From Stutzerimonas azotifigens (lineage in GTDB: Bacteria; Pseudomonadota; Gammaproteobacteria; Pseudomonadales; Pseudomonadaceae): DNA of 64,000 nucleotides. Position numbers and translations under genes: made by a program. Of this stretch, positions 10,701-19,061 are shown piece by piece. The stretch is taken from contig NZ_JAAMRF010000010.1 of assembly GCF_013522725.1 (NCBI RefSeq), forward strand, positions 124,001 through 188,000. Reading direction: 5' to 3'. The stretch's first letter is position 1; each line of letters begins with the position of its first letter. The notes beneath the pieces were generated by a model that ran no database searches, was not told the origin of the DNA, and was given only the letters and a program-made list of their open reading frames with translations.

Positions 10701-11052
10701 CGAACGAGGCACTCTCGACCCGTCGCACACCCTGCAGCGTCGTGACCTCGTCCTCGATGACGTCGGTGACCTGTTCCTCCATGGTCTGCGGGTCGGCGCC
10801 CGGCCAGGTGGTGGTGATGGTCGCCTGGGGGATGTTCAGGTCCGGCAGGGATTCCTTGACCAGCTGCGTGTAGGCCATCACGCCGCCCAAGGCCAGCGTG
10901 ACCATCAGCAGGATGCCGAAAATGGGCTGCAGGAAGAAGAAGCGCGCCAGGGGATGGGCGTTGCGCACTTCATGGGAGCCGAGTCGCGCGGATTCGCTCA
11001 CCGCGTCGGGCAAGGGCCGGCGCTGCTCGTCATCGTCTCTGCCCAGGCTCAT
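7798..11052 (-). CDS. RND efflux pump, inner-membrane permease
   Basis: 1084 residues with the RND layout: helix near residue 40, large periplasmic loop, helices 2-6, second loop, helices 7-12. N-terminal motifs (PDLNIPQATITTTWPGA) are typical of the AcrB-like superfamily. It is the last gene of the TetR-OMF-adaptor-RND operon and its start overlaps the adaptor stop (ATGA). By eye alignment with AcrB, the first proton-relay Asp is kept (D437 in MIIDVFILL), but the second is Val (V438), and the helix-10 Lys is Asn (N988 in GIAINNGII). Substrate cannot be told from sequence. The N-terminal 30 residues are polar and of unsure start. Confidence 0.92.
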   Translation of the reverse strand: MSLGRDDDEQRRPLPDAVSESARLGSHEVRNAHPLARFFFLQPIFGILLMVTLALGGVMAYTQLVKESLPDLNIPQATITTTWPGADPQTMEEQVTDVIEDEVTTLQGVRRVESASFDSFSIISVEFDASADPLDAMTRLRAAVADAEADLPADVERPAIAQASVDDRPIFTFTLHGDAGSAVMNEQARRIRDTLERVSGVNEVNIGGEREEIVQILLRPERLLALGLSPAAVRNAVQQANIEQPFGEIRSDSIGAVVRLEGRFRDVDDLRALPVTRSGPGRAIRLDEIASVHRMQETEKTRAFFAEQGGDFEPSLEMSVRKSPGADTVTLVEALRATLAQMEGAGDWPAGLEYTVTQDEATQIWEALSEVFVSALQTMGIVFAILLLTIAWREAIVAGLSVPVTFAGVLLCIMVMGYSLNELVVIGMVIALVMIIDVFILLMEGLHDEIYVQGKTFGQGVLATVKRYAMPAFAAQLTTILALAPLMSIGGTIGAFIRVLPTTIVICLVLSFIVAMLCSLPLSRALLGKQRRSDNPKHQGASDRVTQWAVNGLESWNGRWVVRSRKLAWLWVLGGVGLFVLAMVAFTQARIELFPPSDGERLGINIELPPTAQLATSQQVADEVGELLQDKPYFQSVVKLVGLKSPFAGGSTASALQPSEAENFIGFSAIFRPRDERDADSHVLADELRRELSAYLQEHVAAAQLLVVPEGSGPTSGDPIEIQLLGADMDQLQVFSRQVQALLSGIDGVVDVRDNIGMLKPQMALRPNREAADFFGISQEDLASQVRIAFSSDIIGTFITASGMDNIDIRLGTEWPSRPGEAGGPRNTEELSRVRAFTDSGTSIALNQLLTPVQSEAAIAISHSNGERALTVMAKNEGRTVGEVMAEVMPQLIELQQEWPAGYRAIVGGESADTAETFTSALIAMLIAVVLIVGVLVIVLSSFRQAFIIFATMPLAIVGAALGFWAFDITFSFFAMIGLVSLIGIAINNGIIMVDTMNGYLKEGMSINAAAAAGSARRLRPLLTTAITTVVGLVPLAISSAFYRPLTLVIIFGLISVSVLALFVVPALYLVLTPADAGQEKSLD

Positions 11053-12263
11053 GGCATGTTCTCGCCACGTTGCAGGATGCGCACCGGCTGCCCGTCGTGC
11101 AGGGCCGCGCGGCCATCGGTGACTACCAGCTCGCCCCCTTCCACGCCGGCGGTCACCGCACGGTAATCGCCCGACTGCCGGCCCAGCTCGACACGCCGTT
11201 CGGTGACCTTGTTGGTCTGCTCGTCGACGACGAACACGAAGGATTGATCGTTGCGAAAACGCAGCGCTTCCAGCGGCACGACCAGCGCATCCTCAACGGC
11301 CTGATCGGCGATCCATACCGCGACGAACTCCCCATCCTGCAGGCCGGGATCCTCGTCCTGGGTATGGATGATGACCTGGAATGTACGGGTCTCGGGGTCC
11401 AGCGAAGGGCTGATCGCATAGACCTGGCCTTCCACCACGCCGTCACGGCGCTCGGGATCGATGCTCTGCGCCGACACCGAGGCGTTTTCACCGATCAGCG
11501 CGCGGGCCTCGGTCTTGAGCTGGCGGTAGTCGTAGGACGGTATGTCCACTCTCACCTCGAAACGGCGCGGATCAATGACCATCGCCGGCACCGTGCGCAA
11601 GGCGTTCTGCTCGGTATCAGTCTGTACCGTACTGGGCATGAAATACCGGCCCTTCTCGATGTTGAGCCGGGCCAGAACGCCGTCCATGGGCGAGACCAGC
11701 CGCGACTCGTCCACGCTCAGCTGCGCTTGCGCAAGCTCGGCACGCGCGCTGTCGCGGGCAGCCTTGGCCTGTTCTACCTGCACGATCGCCTCGTCCAGTT
11801 CCTGCCGCGAGGCCGAGCGCTGTTCGAGCAGCCGCTCGTATCGCTGCTGGGTCACGTTGGCCAGGGTGAGGTTGGCCTGTGCTTCGGCCAGCGAAGCCCT
11901 GGCCGCCTGCAGGTCCGCCGTGACGCGCTCCGGTGCCTGATGCGCGATCAGCTGCCCGGCCTTCACGGGCATGCCGACGCGCAGGTGCTCATCGACGTGG
12001 GACACCACGCCTTGCTGCGTGAAGGTGAGGAATTCGCGCTGCCTCGAACGCGCCGTGCCCTGGCCATAGACCCAGCCCTGTATCCGCCGCCGCTCCACGG
12101 CTTCGACATTGACGCTGACCGGTGGCGTGCCACCTGCGGCGTTTTTCGATTGATCGGAGGGAGACGAACCGCCATTCCCCTCGGTAGGTTCGGACCTGTC
12201 GCCGCAACCCATCAGCCCCAACAGGATGACAACGCCAAAGGCCGTAATACGATGTTTGCTCAT
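11049..12263 (-). CDS. RND efflux periplasmic adaptor (membrane-fusion lipoprotein)
   Basis: 404 residues. A lipoprotein signal (LLGLMGCGDRS, Cys at about 21) is followed by a Ser/Gly/Asn linker, a beta-barrel/lipoyl half-motif, a long alpha-helical hairpin (about residues 100-180, heptad-rich: AQANLTLANVTQQRYERLL) and the second lipoyl and barrel halves. This is the HlyD/MexA-type adaptor that links the inner-membrane pump to the outer-membrane channel. The ATG at 12263 was chosen because the signal peptide starts there; the frame is open further upstream but that stretch is antisense-like and overlaps the channel gene. It starts 13 bases after the channel stop and overlaps the pump start by 4 bases. 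Confidence 0.92.
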   Translation of the reverse strand: MSKHRITAFGVVILLGLMGCGDRSEPTEGNGGSSPSDQSKNAAGGTPPVSVNVEAVERRRIQGWVYGQGTARSRQREFLTFTQQGVVSHVDEHLRVGMPVKAGQLIAHQAPERVTADLQAARASLAEAQANLTLANVTQQRYERLLEQRSASRQELDEAIVQVEQAKAARDSARAELAQAQLSVDESRLVSPMDGVLARLNIEKGRYFMPSTVQTDTEQNALRTVPAMVIDPRRFEVRVDIPSYDYRQLKTEARALIGENASVSAQSIDPERRDGVVEGQVYAISPSLDPETRTFQVIIHTQDEDPGLQDGEFVAVWIADQAVEDALVVPLEALRFRNDQSFVFVVDEQTNKVTERRVELGRQSGDYRAVTAGVEGGELVVTDGRAALHDGQPVRILQRGENMP

Positions 12264-12276
12264 GGAGGGTCGTCTT

Positions 12277-13737
12277 TTATGGAGTGGTAGGCGAAGGCGA
12301 TGACGCCGGGGTGGATTCGGCAGGTGGCAGGGTGGCCTCGAACCCGCCCCCCAGTGCCAGGTGCAGCGCGATGCGGTTCTCCAGGCGGGCATAGCGCGCG
12401 CTGATCTGCGCGCTGCGGCCGTCGAGCGCGCGTTGCTGGCTTTCCAGCACGTTGAGGAACGGATCGATGCCCTGCCGGTAGCGATTGAAGGAGACCGTCA
12501 CCGCCTCCTCGGCCGAACTGGCCGAGGCCTCCAGCGCGGCCTCGCGGCGCGTCAGCAGCGTATCGACCGCCAGCGCGCTTTCGACTTCGGCCAGCGCGCC
12601 GAGCGCCGTTTCGGCATAGGCATGCAGCGCTTCGTCGCGCAGGCCTTCGGAAATGTCCACCTGGGCGACCAGCCGCCCGCCCTGGAAGACCGGCTGCAGG
12701 ACTCGTCCGGCGATGGACCAGGCCAGGTTGGCGCTATTGAACAGGTCCGAGAATGCGCTGGCGCTGTAGCCCGCCGACCCGGTCAACGACAGCGACGGCA
12801 GGAACGAGCGCTGCGCCGCGCCCAGCTGGTAACCGGCGCTCAATAGTGTCAGCTCCGCCGCGCGTACGTCGGGGCGACGGGCCAGCAGATCGGCGGGGAT
12901 ACCGGCAGGCGGTGCGGGCGGCACGTCGGGCAGCGCCATCGCGGTGGGTACGCTGCCGGAGGGATAGTCGCCCATCAGCACCTGCAACTGCCGCAGGCTG
13001 CGCTCGAGGGTTTCCAGGCGCTGTTCGAGTCCGGCCCGAGCCGATTCCAGATTGGCGGTGGCGAGCATGCCGTCCGCCGGCGACGCGATTCCGACCGCCA
13101 CGCGGTTGTTGATCTGTCGCGCCATCTCGTCCAGGGCGGCGACGGTACGCCGGGACAGGTCGACCTGGGCTTGCGCGTGCACGATGTCGAAATACAGCTG
13201 AACCGCCTGCGCGGCGACCGACTGCCGTACGCCGCGCAGCTGCTCGGTGCTGGCGAGATAGTCGGCCCGCGCCGATGCCGTGAGGGCCGAGAGCCGTCCC
13301 CACAGGTCCAGCTCCCAGCTCACGTCCAAGCCCGCATCGTAATTGTTGCCGATGACCGCGGCGTTCTGCCCCGTGAGGTCGGGCATGTTCTGCCGTTGCC
13401 GGGAGGCGCCGACGCCCAGGCCGATCTGCGGCAGCTGATCCCCCCGGCTCAGACGAACCTGGGCTTCGGCCATGCGTGAACGCGCCAACGCCTGAGCCAG
13501 CCCCGGATTTTTCTCCAGTGCGGTCTCCACGAACGCATCGAGCTGCGAATCGCCGAACGTCCGCCACCAGCCATCCACGGACGAATAGCCCGTGGAGGAC
13601 GAGGCGATGAATTCGGGGGGCAACTGAAACGGGGTCTGTGCAGGCTCCGGCTGCACGCTCGCGCAGCCGCTCGCCAAGAGGGCCAAGACGGTCACGGTCG
13701 CGAGAGATGCAGGGAGACGGGAACGACAAGCGATCAT
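12277..13737 (-). CDS. outer-membrane efflux channel lipoprotein (NodT/OprM type)
   Basis: 486 residues. A signal with lipobox (LLASGC, Cys at about 25) is followed by two copies of the outer-membrane efflux repeat, each with a beta pair and long helices (ALEKNPGLAQALARSR... and ARRPDVRAAELTLL). This is the TolC-like exit duct of a tripartite pump. A TTG at 13740 would add one residue, but the ATG at 13737 overlaps the TetR stop (TGATG) and is preferred. Placing the channel before the adaptor and pump reverses the more usual adaptor-pump-channel order. Confidence 0.93.
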   Translation of the reverse strand: MIACRSRLPASLATVTVLALLASGCASVQPEPAQTPFQLPPEFIASSSTGYSSVDGWWRTFGDSQLDAFVETALEKNPGLAQALARSRMAEAQVRLSRGDQLPQIGLGVGASRQRQNMPDLTGQNAAVIGNNYDAGLDVSWELDLWGRLSALTASARADYLASTEQLRGVRQSVAAQAVQLYFDIVHAQAQVDLSRRTVAALDEMARQINNRVAVGIASPADGMLATANLESARAGLEQRLETLERSLRQLQVLMGDYPSGSVPTAMALPDVPPAPPAGIPADLLARRPDVRAAELTLLSAGYQLGAAQRSFLPSLSLTGSAGYSASAFSDLFNSANLAWSIAGRVLQPVFQGGRLVAQVDISEGLRDEALHAYAETALGALAEVESALAVDTLLTRREAALEASASSAEEAVTVSFNRYRQGIDPFLNVLESQQRALDGRSAQISARYARLENRIALHLALGGGFEATLPPAESTPASSPSPTTP

Positions 13738-14402
13738 CAAGCGCCTTTTGGGGTAAACAGAGTCAATAGCATCATGCGATGTGCCTCGCGGATCTCGGCG
13801 ACTTCATCCTCGGCGGCCTGCCCGCCTACCAACAGCTGGGTGACCATCGCCAGCAGCGCCGGGGCCGAGGCGAGCGCGAACTTCCTGGAGATGACGTTTT
13901 CTGGCACCACGCCCTTGGCCACGCACTCGTCCAGCTCGCCTTGCCGACGTGAGGCATGGGGCTGGAAAAGCTGCTCATGCCAGTGACGCACGCGTTCGGG
14001 CGATCGACCGGACTCGGAAATCAGCAATCGAAAAATCGCCTGCGTCTGTGGGTTGCGGACGAATGAATAGACCGTATCCAGATATCGATCCACGGTCTCA
14101 TCCAAAGAAGCCCCTTCGGACCATTGCCAGTGGCTGGGCAAGGAAGGCGAGAACATCCTGCTGGCCAACAGCTCATCGAAAATCGCGTCCTTGCTTTTGA
14201 AATGCGCGTACAGCCCCGCCTTGGTCAGCCCTACGCGCTGCGCGATCTTCTCGACCGTAGCGCCCTGGAAACCGACCGCACTGAATTCCGCCAGCGCCGC
14301 ATCCAAAATCTGCTGGCGACGAACGTCCGGCGTGAGACGAGTGCGCTTCTTCGCCTGCGCGGGCGCTTTGCCGGATGCTTGGGGTGGCGCCGTCTTGCTC
14401 AT
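13737..14402 (-). CDS. TetR-family repressor of the efflux operon
   Basis: 221 residues from the ATG at 14402. The helix-turn-helix lies at about residues 25-75 (RRQQILDAALAEFSAVGFQG, then TKAGLYAHFKSKDAIFDELL), followed by an all-helical ligand domain. The N-terminus is Lys/Pro/Ala-rich. The frame continues upstream to 14537, but those codons cover the putative operator and promoter, so the inner ATG is preferred. It is the first gene of a four-gene operon with the channel, adaptor and pump, so it should repress its own transcription and that of the pump until a substrate or inducer binds. Confidence 0.9.
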   Translation of the reverse strand: MSKTAPPQASGKAPAQAKKRTRLTPDVRRQQILDAALAEFSAVGFQGATVEKIAQRVGLTKAGLYAHFKSKDAIFDELLASRMFSPSLPSHWQWSEGASLDETVDRYLDTVYSFVRNPQTQAIFRLLISESGRSPERVRHWHEQLFQPHASRRQGELDECVAKGVVPENVISRKFALASAPALLAMVTQLLVGGQAAEDEVAEIREAHRMMLLTLFTPKGA

Positions 14403-14451
14403 ATTCGCGATCGCCAATTGGCCAGGAATGGCATGAAGCGCGACCCTAACA

Positions 14452-14480
14452 TACGAATGGTCGTTAGCCAGACGACCAAT
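14452..14480. promoter_or_regulatory. probable TetR operator
   Basis: An inverted repeat GGTCGT (14459-14464) and ACGACC (14472-14477), spaced by seven bases, lies about 55 bases before the repressor ATG. The half-sites sit inside a longer imperfect dyad (ATACG and CGT outer bases). Position and size suit a TetR-family operator for autoregulation; binding is inferred. Confidence 0.5.
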
Positions 14481-14935
14481 ACGTGACCAATTCTTTCTGG
14501 CGCCAATCGGCCATGGGATACCAAGCGCGTCGCTCACTGCGCACCAGACGCGCGCCTCGATTTGGCTGCCGTCCGCCAGCGGCCAGGAGATAAACAGAAC
14601 AGATATCCGGTTAACGATTTACCAGACGCATGATGGCGCCGATGCGCTTAGAGCCGGACGACCCGCAGCAGGCCGCCGGGCAACCGCACCGGCGCGGCAC
14701 ATCGACTTTAAGGGCTGACTACATCATTACGGGACCGAAGCGCGCGAAAGCACACCCCGAGCGACCGGCCAGCAAGCCCTGGCGAGAGAGCCGGGCCTAG
14801 CGCCTAGGCTCGCCCGGTACACCGACCAGCGCAGTGCCGACACCCGGACCACCATGGGAGCGCGCCATCGCGGCCAGCAGCGCCATCAGCAAACCTTTCA
14901 AGCCCCTCACCCAAGGCCGTAGAGGACGTTCCATT
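14481..14935. other. intergenic region, no gene seen
   Basis: About 450 bases between the divergent-ended efflux operon start and the amidase stop. No reading frame with plausible protein was found. It should hold the promoter of the efflux operon near 14480-14620 (AT-rich patch near 14590-14625) and, at its other end, the terminator hairpin of the amidase operon. Confidence 0.4.
14791..14817 (-). terminator. hairpin downstream of the amidase operon
   Basis: CCGGGCCTAG and CTAGG...CCCGG pair around a CGC loop with a small bulge, giving a GC-rich stem about 120 bases after the amidase stop. There is no T-tract, so it may be a transcript-stabilising or weak terminator hairpin. Confidence 0.4.
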
Positions 14936-16102
14936 TCAACCTCCTATCCGTGCGGCGAGCCGGACCAGGCTCAGGTCCGATCCGGCCCTGGCCATCAGCG
15001 AGATCCCCAGCGGCGCACCATCCTTGATGGCAAGGGGCAGCGTCACCTGCGGTAGCCCGCAGAGCACGGCGATGCACAGCAGATAGTGCGAGAGCTGGCG
15101 CGTATGCTCGATTTCTTCGTCACGGGCACTGAGCAGCGGCGCCACGTCCGGCACGGTGGGCAGCACCAGCACCCGGTCGCCGAGCAGCTCGTCCATCTGC
15201 CGGCGCATCTGCTCGCGAAAGCCGATCGCCCAGGTGACGTCCTTGTCGCTCACCTGGCTCGACCAGAGAAAGCGCGCCGCCACGTCCGGCCCCAGCTGCA
15301 GGCCATGGCGCTCGATGGTCTCGCCTTGTGCCTGCCAGGCCTCGCGGCCCTGGATGTAACGGAACGCCCAATAGGCCTCGTCCAGCGACGGCAGCTCGGC
15401 CTCCACGCAGGCGAGCGCCCCGCAGCGCGCCTCGATACGCTGCAGCGCCGTTTCCAGCGCCGCCTGCGAGGCCTCGGGCAACAGCGCGAAAAGCGCCGGG
15501 ATGCGTATCAGCTCGGGCGCATACAAGGGCCTGGCGTCCTCGCCCAGCAGGCACGCGCCGACCGCTTCGAACACCGCCGCGCTGCGGGTGAAATAGCCGC
15601 AGGTGTCCATGCTTTCACACAGCGCCTGGCAGTCTTCCAGCGACACCCGGCCGTGGGTCGGGCGAAGGCCGTAGAGCCCGCAATAGCTCGCCGGCGTGCG
15701 CACCGAACCGCCGGTGTCGGTGCCCAGGGCGAAATCGCAGAGGCCGTTGGACACCGCCGAGGCCGAGCCGGACGAGGAGCCGCCGGGAATCCGCTCGGGC
15801 GCGGCGCCGTTCACCGGCGTGCCGAAGTGGGCATTCTTGCCGCTCATGGAGAATGCCATCTCGTTGGTGTGGGCCTTGCCCACCATCCGCGCGCCGGCAT
15901 CGAGCAGCCGCTGCACGGTCGGTGCGGTGCGGGTCTTGACCCCGGACATCGCGAGCAGGTGCGGGTTGCCGCCCGCGGTCGGGTAGCCGGCCACGTCGAA
16001 CAGGTCCTTGACCGCAAAACTGAGCCCGGCGAGCGGGCCCTGCGGTGCGTGGTCGAGGGCCACGAAGGGATAGGGCATCAGTGCGAAGGGGTAGTCGGAC
16101 AT
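14936..16102 (-). CDS. amidase-signature hydrolase
   Basis: 388 residues, short for the amidase-signature family. The Ser-cisSer-Lys triad is visible: K32 (LSFAVKDLFD), S109 (IPGGSSSGSASAV) and S133 (GTDTGGSVRTP). The start at 16102 has an AGGGAG ribosome site and overlaps the end of the upstream ATPase gene by 25 bases, so it is the last gene of the peptide-type ABC operon. It should release ammonia from an amide brought in by that transporter. Its size and sequence recall plant indoleacetamide-type and AtzE/AtzF-related amidases, but the substrate is unknown. No signal peptide, so cytoplasmic. Confidence 0.88.
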   Translation of the reverse strand: MSDYPFALMPYPFVALDHAPQGPLAGLSFAVKDLFDVAGYPTAGGNPHLLAMSGVKTRTAPTVQRLLDAGARMVGKAHTNEMAFSMSGKNAHFGTPVNGAAPERIPGGSSSGSASAVSNGLCDFALGTDTGGSVRTPASYCGLYGLRPTHGRVSLEDCQALCESMDTCGYFTRSAAVFEAVGACLLGEDARPLYAPELIRIPALFALLPEASQAALETALQRIEARCGALACVEAELPSLDEAYWAFRYIQGREAWQAQGETIERHGLQLGPDVAARFLWSSQVSDKDVTWAIGFREQMRRQMDELLGDRVLVLPTVPDVAPLLSARDEEIEHTRQLSHYLLCIAVLCGLPQVTLPLAIKDGAPLGISLMARAGSDLSLVRLAARIGG

Positions 16103-17115
16103 GGTGCGGCTCCCTGATCGGTGGTGGGTTCGAACAGGTGGCAACTGACGAAATGCTCGCTGCCGACCTGCACCCGCGCCGGCACGCCCGCCAGGCAGGC
16201 TTCCCCGGCATGCTTGCAGCGCGAGGCGAAGGCGCAGCCCGGCGGCAGTCGGCTCAGGTCCGGCGGCGAGCCGGCGATGGTCTCCAGCCGCTCGCCACGG
16301 CGCAGCCCGCCCTGCGGCCGGGCGTTGAGCAGCGCGACGCTGTAGGGGTGGCAGGGGTTGCGCAGGAGTTCGCCCAGGGGCGCCTCCTCGACGATACGCC
16401 CGCCGTACATAACCGCCACCCGGTCGGCCACTTCGACCGCTGCGCCGATGTCGTGGGTGACGAAGATGATCGACAGCCCGAGCTCGCGCTGCAGCTCGCG
16501 CAGGAGAATGAGGATCTGGATCTGCACCGTGGCATCCAGCGCGGTGGTCGGCTCGTCGGCGAGCAAGAGCTGCGGCTGACAGGCCAGCGCCAGGGCGATC
16601 ATCGCCCTTTGGCGCATCCCGCCGGACATCTCGTGGGGGTAGGCGTCCAGGCGCTGCTCGGGGCTTGGAATGCGTACGCTGCGCAGCGACTCAAGGGCTA
16701 CGTCGCGCGCCGCCTGGCGGGACAGACCGCGATGGCGGCGCACGCTCTCGATGATCTGCTGACCCACGGTATAGACCGGGTCGAAGGCCAGCAGCGGCTC
16801 CTGGAAGATCATCGACGTCACCGGCCCGCGAAAGGCGCTCAGGTCTTTCTTCGACAGCGCCATGACGTCGCGCCCGGCTATCTCGATGCGCCCGTCGATG
16901 CGGGTGCTGCGCTCCGGATGCAGGCGCATCAGCGAACGCAGGGTAACGCTCTTGCCCGATCCGGATTCCCCGATCAGCGCGACCACCTCCCCCTTCCCCA
17001 CCTGGAGGCTTACGCCATTGACCGCCTCGATGACCTTGCCGCCACTGGAAAAGCGCACGTGCAAGTCGCTGACCGCGACCATGGGCTGCGGCGTTGCATG
17101 CTCTGCTGCGTTCAT
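16078..17115 (-). CDS. peptide-type ABC transporter ATPase (DppD/OppD class)
   Basis: 345 residues. Walker A is GESGSGKSVT (about residue 49), the signature is MSGGMRQRAMIA, Walker B is LLLADEPTTALDAT, and the switch His is FVTHD. The C-terminal extension with Cys residues (CAFASRCKHAGEACLAG) is the oligopeptide-transporter C-terminal domain, which often carries an iron-sulfur cluster in this class. Its start overlaps the stop of the partner ATPase by one base. Together with the second ATPase it powers the DppBC-like channel. Confidence 0.92.
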   Translation of the reverse strand: MNAAEHATPQPMVAVSDLHVRFSSGGKVIEAVNGVSLQVGKGEVVALIGESGSGKSVTLRSLMRLHPERSTRIDGRIEIAGRDVMALSKKDLSAFRGPVTSMIFQEPLLAFDPVYTVGQQIIESVRRHRGLSRQAARDVALESLRSVRIPSPEQRLDAYPHEMSGGMRQRAMIALALACQPQLLLADEPTTALDATVQIQILILLRELQRELGLSIIFVTHDIGAAVEVADRVAVMYGGRIVEEAPLGELLRNPCHPYSVALLNARPQGGLRRGERLETIAGSPPDLSRLPPGCAFASRCKHAGEACLAGVPARVQVGSEHFVSCHLFEPTTDQGAAPCPTTPSH

Positions 17116-18167
17116 CAGGCCTCCTTGGCCAGCCGTTCGGCCGGCGGACTGCAGGAATGACCGCCGCCAGGCACCACCATCAGGCAGGCCGCGACATGCG
17201 CCTCGCCGGTCGGCTGCAACGGCGGCTTGCGCGTGCTGCAGACCGGCTCGGCATGCGGGCAGCGGGTATGGAAACGACAGCCGGCAGGCGGATCGATCGG
17301 GCTCGGCGGATCGCCGCTCAGGGGTGAAGATTCGGTGCGCCGGTCAGGGTCCATCGAAGGCATCGAGCTCAGCAGCGCCCGGGTATAGGGGTGGCAGGCG
17401 CCGGTGAACAGCGCTTCGGCCGGGCCGACTTCCACCACCTCGCCCAGGTACATCACCAGGATGCGGTCCGACAGGTAGCGCACCACGTGCAGGTCGTGGC
17501 TGATGAACACGTAGGTCAGGTCCAGGCTCTGCTTGAGGTCCAGCAGCAGATTGAGCACCTGGGCCTCGACCGACTTGTCCAGCGCCGACACCGCCTCGTC
17601 GAGGATCACCAGGCGCGGCTCGAGCGCTAGCGCCCGGGCAATATTGACCCGCTGGCGCTGGCCGCCGGAGAGTTCGTGGGGATAGCGCCCGGCGAAGCGC
17701 GAGGGTTCCAGGCCGACGCGCGCCAGCAGGTCGCGGGCGCGGGCCAGCGAGTCCTTGCCCGACACGCCGTGGACCTTCGGCCCGAAGGCCACCGACTGCT
17801 CGATGGTCAGGCGCGGGTTGAGCGAGGAATAGCTGTCCTGGAAGACCATCTGCACCTGCCGGCGGAATTCGCGCAGCGGCAGCTGATGTGAGCCGACCGC
17901 CGCGGCGTCGAAGATCAGCTCGCCGCTGTCCTGCTCGATCAACTGCATCAGCAGCCTCGCCGTGGTGGATTTGCCGCAGCCGGACTCACCGACCACGCCC
18001 AGCGTCTCGCCCTTGAGTACCTTGAAGCTGATGTTGTCGACGGCGCGTACCACCGCCTTGCGGCCCAGTGTTCCCTTGACCGGAAAATGCCTGACCAGCT
18101 CCTTGACGGTCAGCAGCGGCTGCGCCGGCCCGCCCAGGTCACGTTTGCTTTTCGCGTTGACGGTCAT
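17115..18167 (-). CDS. peptide-type ABC transporter ATPase (DppF/OppF class)
   Basis: 350 residues. Walker A GESGCGKST, signature LSGGQRQRVNIARALAL, Walker B LVILDEAVSALD and switch FISHD are all intact. Asp-Glu is followed by AVSALD rather than PVSALD. The C-terminal oligopeptide-transporter domain with Cys-containing motif (GCRFHTRCPHAEPVC) is present. Starts 3 bases after the permease stop and overlaps the next ATPase by one base, so all are in one transcript. Confidence 0.93.
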   Translation of the reverse strand: MTVNAKSKRDLGGPAQPLLTVKELVRHFPVKGTLGRKAVVRAVDNISFKVLKGETLGVVGESGCGKSTTARLLMQLIEQDSGELIFDAAAVGSHQLPLREFRRQVQMVFQDSYSSLNPRLTIEQSVAFGPKVHGVSGKDSLARARDLLARVGLEPSRFAGRYPHELSGGQRQRVNIARALALEPRLVILDEAVSALDKSVEAQVLNLLLDLKQSLDLTYVFISHDLHVVRYLSDRILVMYLGEVVEVGPAEALFTGACHPYTRALLSSMPSMDPDRRTESSPLSGDPPSPIDPPAGCRFHTRCPHAEPVCSTRKPPLQPTGEAHVAACLMVVPGGGHSCSPPAERLAKEA

Positions 18168-18170
18168 CGG

Positions 18171-19061
18171 TCAGCTCCGAATGGCCATGGCGGCCCGCAG
18201 GCGGTCGGCCAGGATGTTGAAGGAGATCGAGGTGATGAAGATCATCAACCCCGGCAGCGCCGCCACCCAGGGCTGGGTGTAGATCGCGGTGCGCAGGGTG
18301 TTGAGCATCAGCCCCCATTCCGGCTCCGGCGGCCGCACGCCGAGACCGAGGAACGAAAGCCCCGAGGCGAGGATCATCGACACCGAGATCAGCCCCGTGG
18401 CGAAGACGAAGATCGGCCCCAGCACGTTGCCCAGCACCTGGGTGCGGATGATGGTGAAGGCGCTGGCGCCCGAGGCCCGCGCCGCCTCGATGTAATCGCG
18501 GTTGCGCACCTGGGTGGTGACGCTTTCGGCGACCCGGGCGATCTGCGGGACGAACACCAGGGTCAGCGACAGCAACGCGTTGTCGATGCCCGCCCCCATC
18601 GCGCCGGACAACGCGATGGCCAGCAGCACCGACGGGAAGGCGTAGAACACGTCCACGGTGCGCATGATCAGGGTGTTGGTCAGCCCACCGGCGTAACCGG
18701 CGACGATGCCGATCGCACTGCCGATGACGAACGCCAGCAGCACCGGGGTGATACCCATGAACAGCGACAACCGCGCCCCGAGGATCAGCCGCGAGAGCAT
18801 GTCGCGCCCCAGCTCGTCCGAACCCAGCGGATAGCCCGGCGTGCCGATCGCCTGCAGGCGCTTGAACATCGAGGTGGCATAAGGATCGGAAGGCGCCAGC
18901 CAACTGCCGAACAGCGCCATCGCCACCAACGCCAGGATCACCGCGCCGACCAGCAGCGCGATGGGGTCGCGGACGAGCCGTGCCCCCACCGATGTCCAGT
19001 AGCCGGGCGAGGTCTGGATCGGGGGCGCGACGTTATGGCCAAGATCTGCGGTCATCTTCAT
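18171..19061 (-). CDS. peptide-type ABC permease (DppC class)
   Basis: 296 residues from the ATG at 19061, which overlaps the stop of the DppB-type gene (ATGA). It has an N-terminal polar tail, a first helix at about 35-57, a periplasmic stretch with the family motif SDELGRDMLSRL, and five more helices with the EAA loop (IEAARASGASAFTIIRTQVLGNV) that contacts the ATPase. The frame is open far upstream, but that part is antisense to the DppB gene. Confidence 0.92.
   Translation of the reverse strand: MKMTADLGHNVAPPIQTSPGYWTSVGARLVRDPIALLVGAVILALVAMALFGSWLAPSDPYATSMFKRLQAIGTPGYPLGSDELGRDMLSRLILGARLSLFMGITPVLLAFVIGSAIGIVAGYAGGLTNTLIMRTVDVFYAFPSVLLAIALSGAMGAGIDNALLSLTLVFVPQIARVAESVTTQVRNRDYIEAARASGASAFTIIRTQVLGNVLGPIFVFATGLISVSMILASGLSFLGLGVRPPEPEWGLMLNTLRTAIYTQPWVAALPGLMIFITSISFNILADRLRAAMAIRS

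Noticed and set aside
9712-11166. Long plus-strand frames opposite the RND pump and adaptor
   Set aside because: Low-complexity His/Asp/Arg/Gln sequence; antisense shadows of clearly recognised membrane and adaptor genes.
14403-14537. Longer N-terminus for the TetR regulator
   Set aside because: The 45 extra residues would cover the operator-like dyad and likely promoter, and the family starts shortly before the HTH as with the ATG at 14402.
16045-17160. 371-residue plus-strand frame opposite the DppD-type ATPase
   Set aside because: Shadow of an ABC ATPase gene with all motifs intact on the minus strand.
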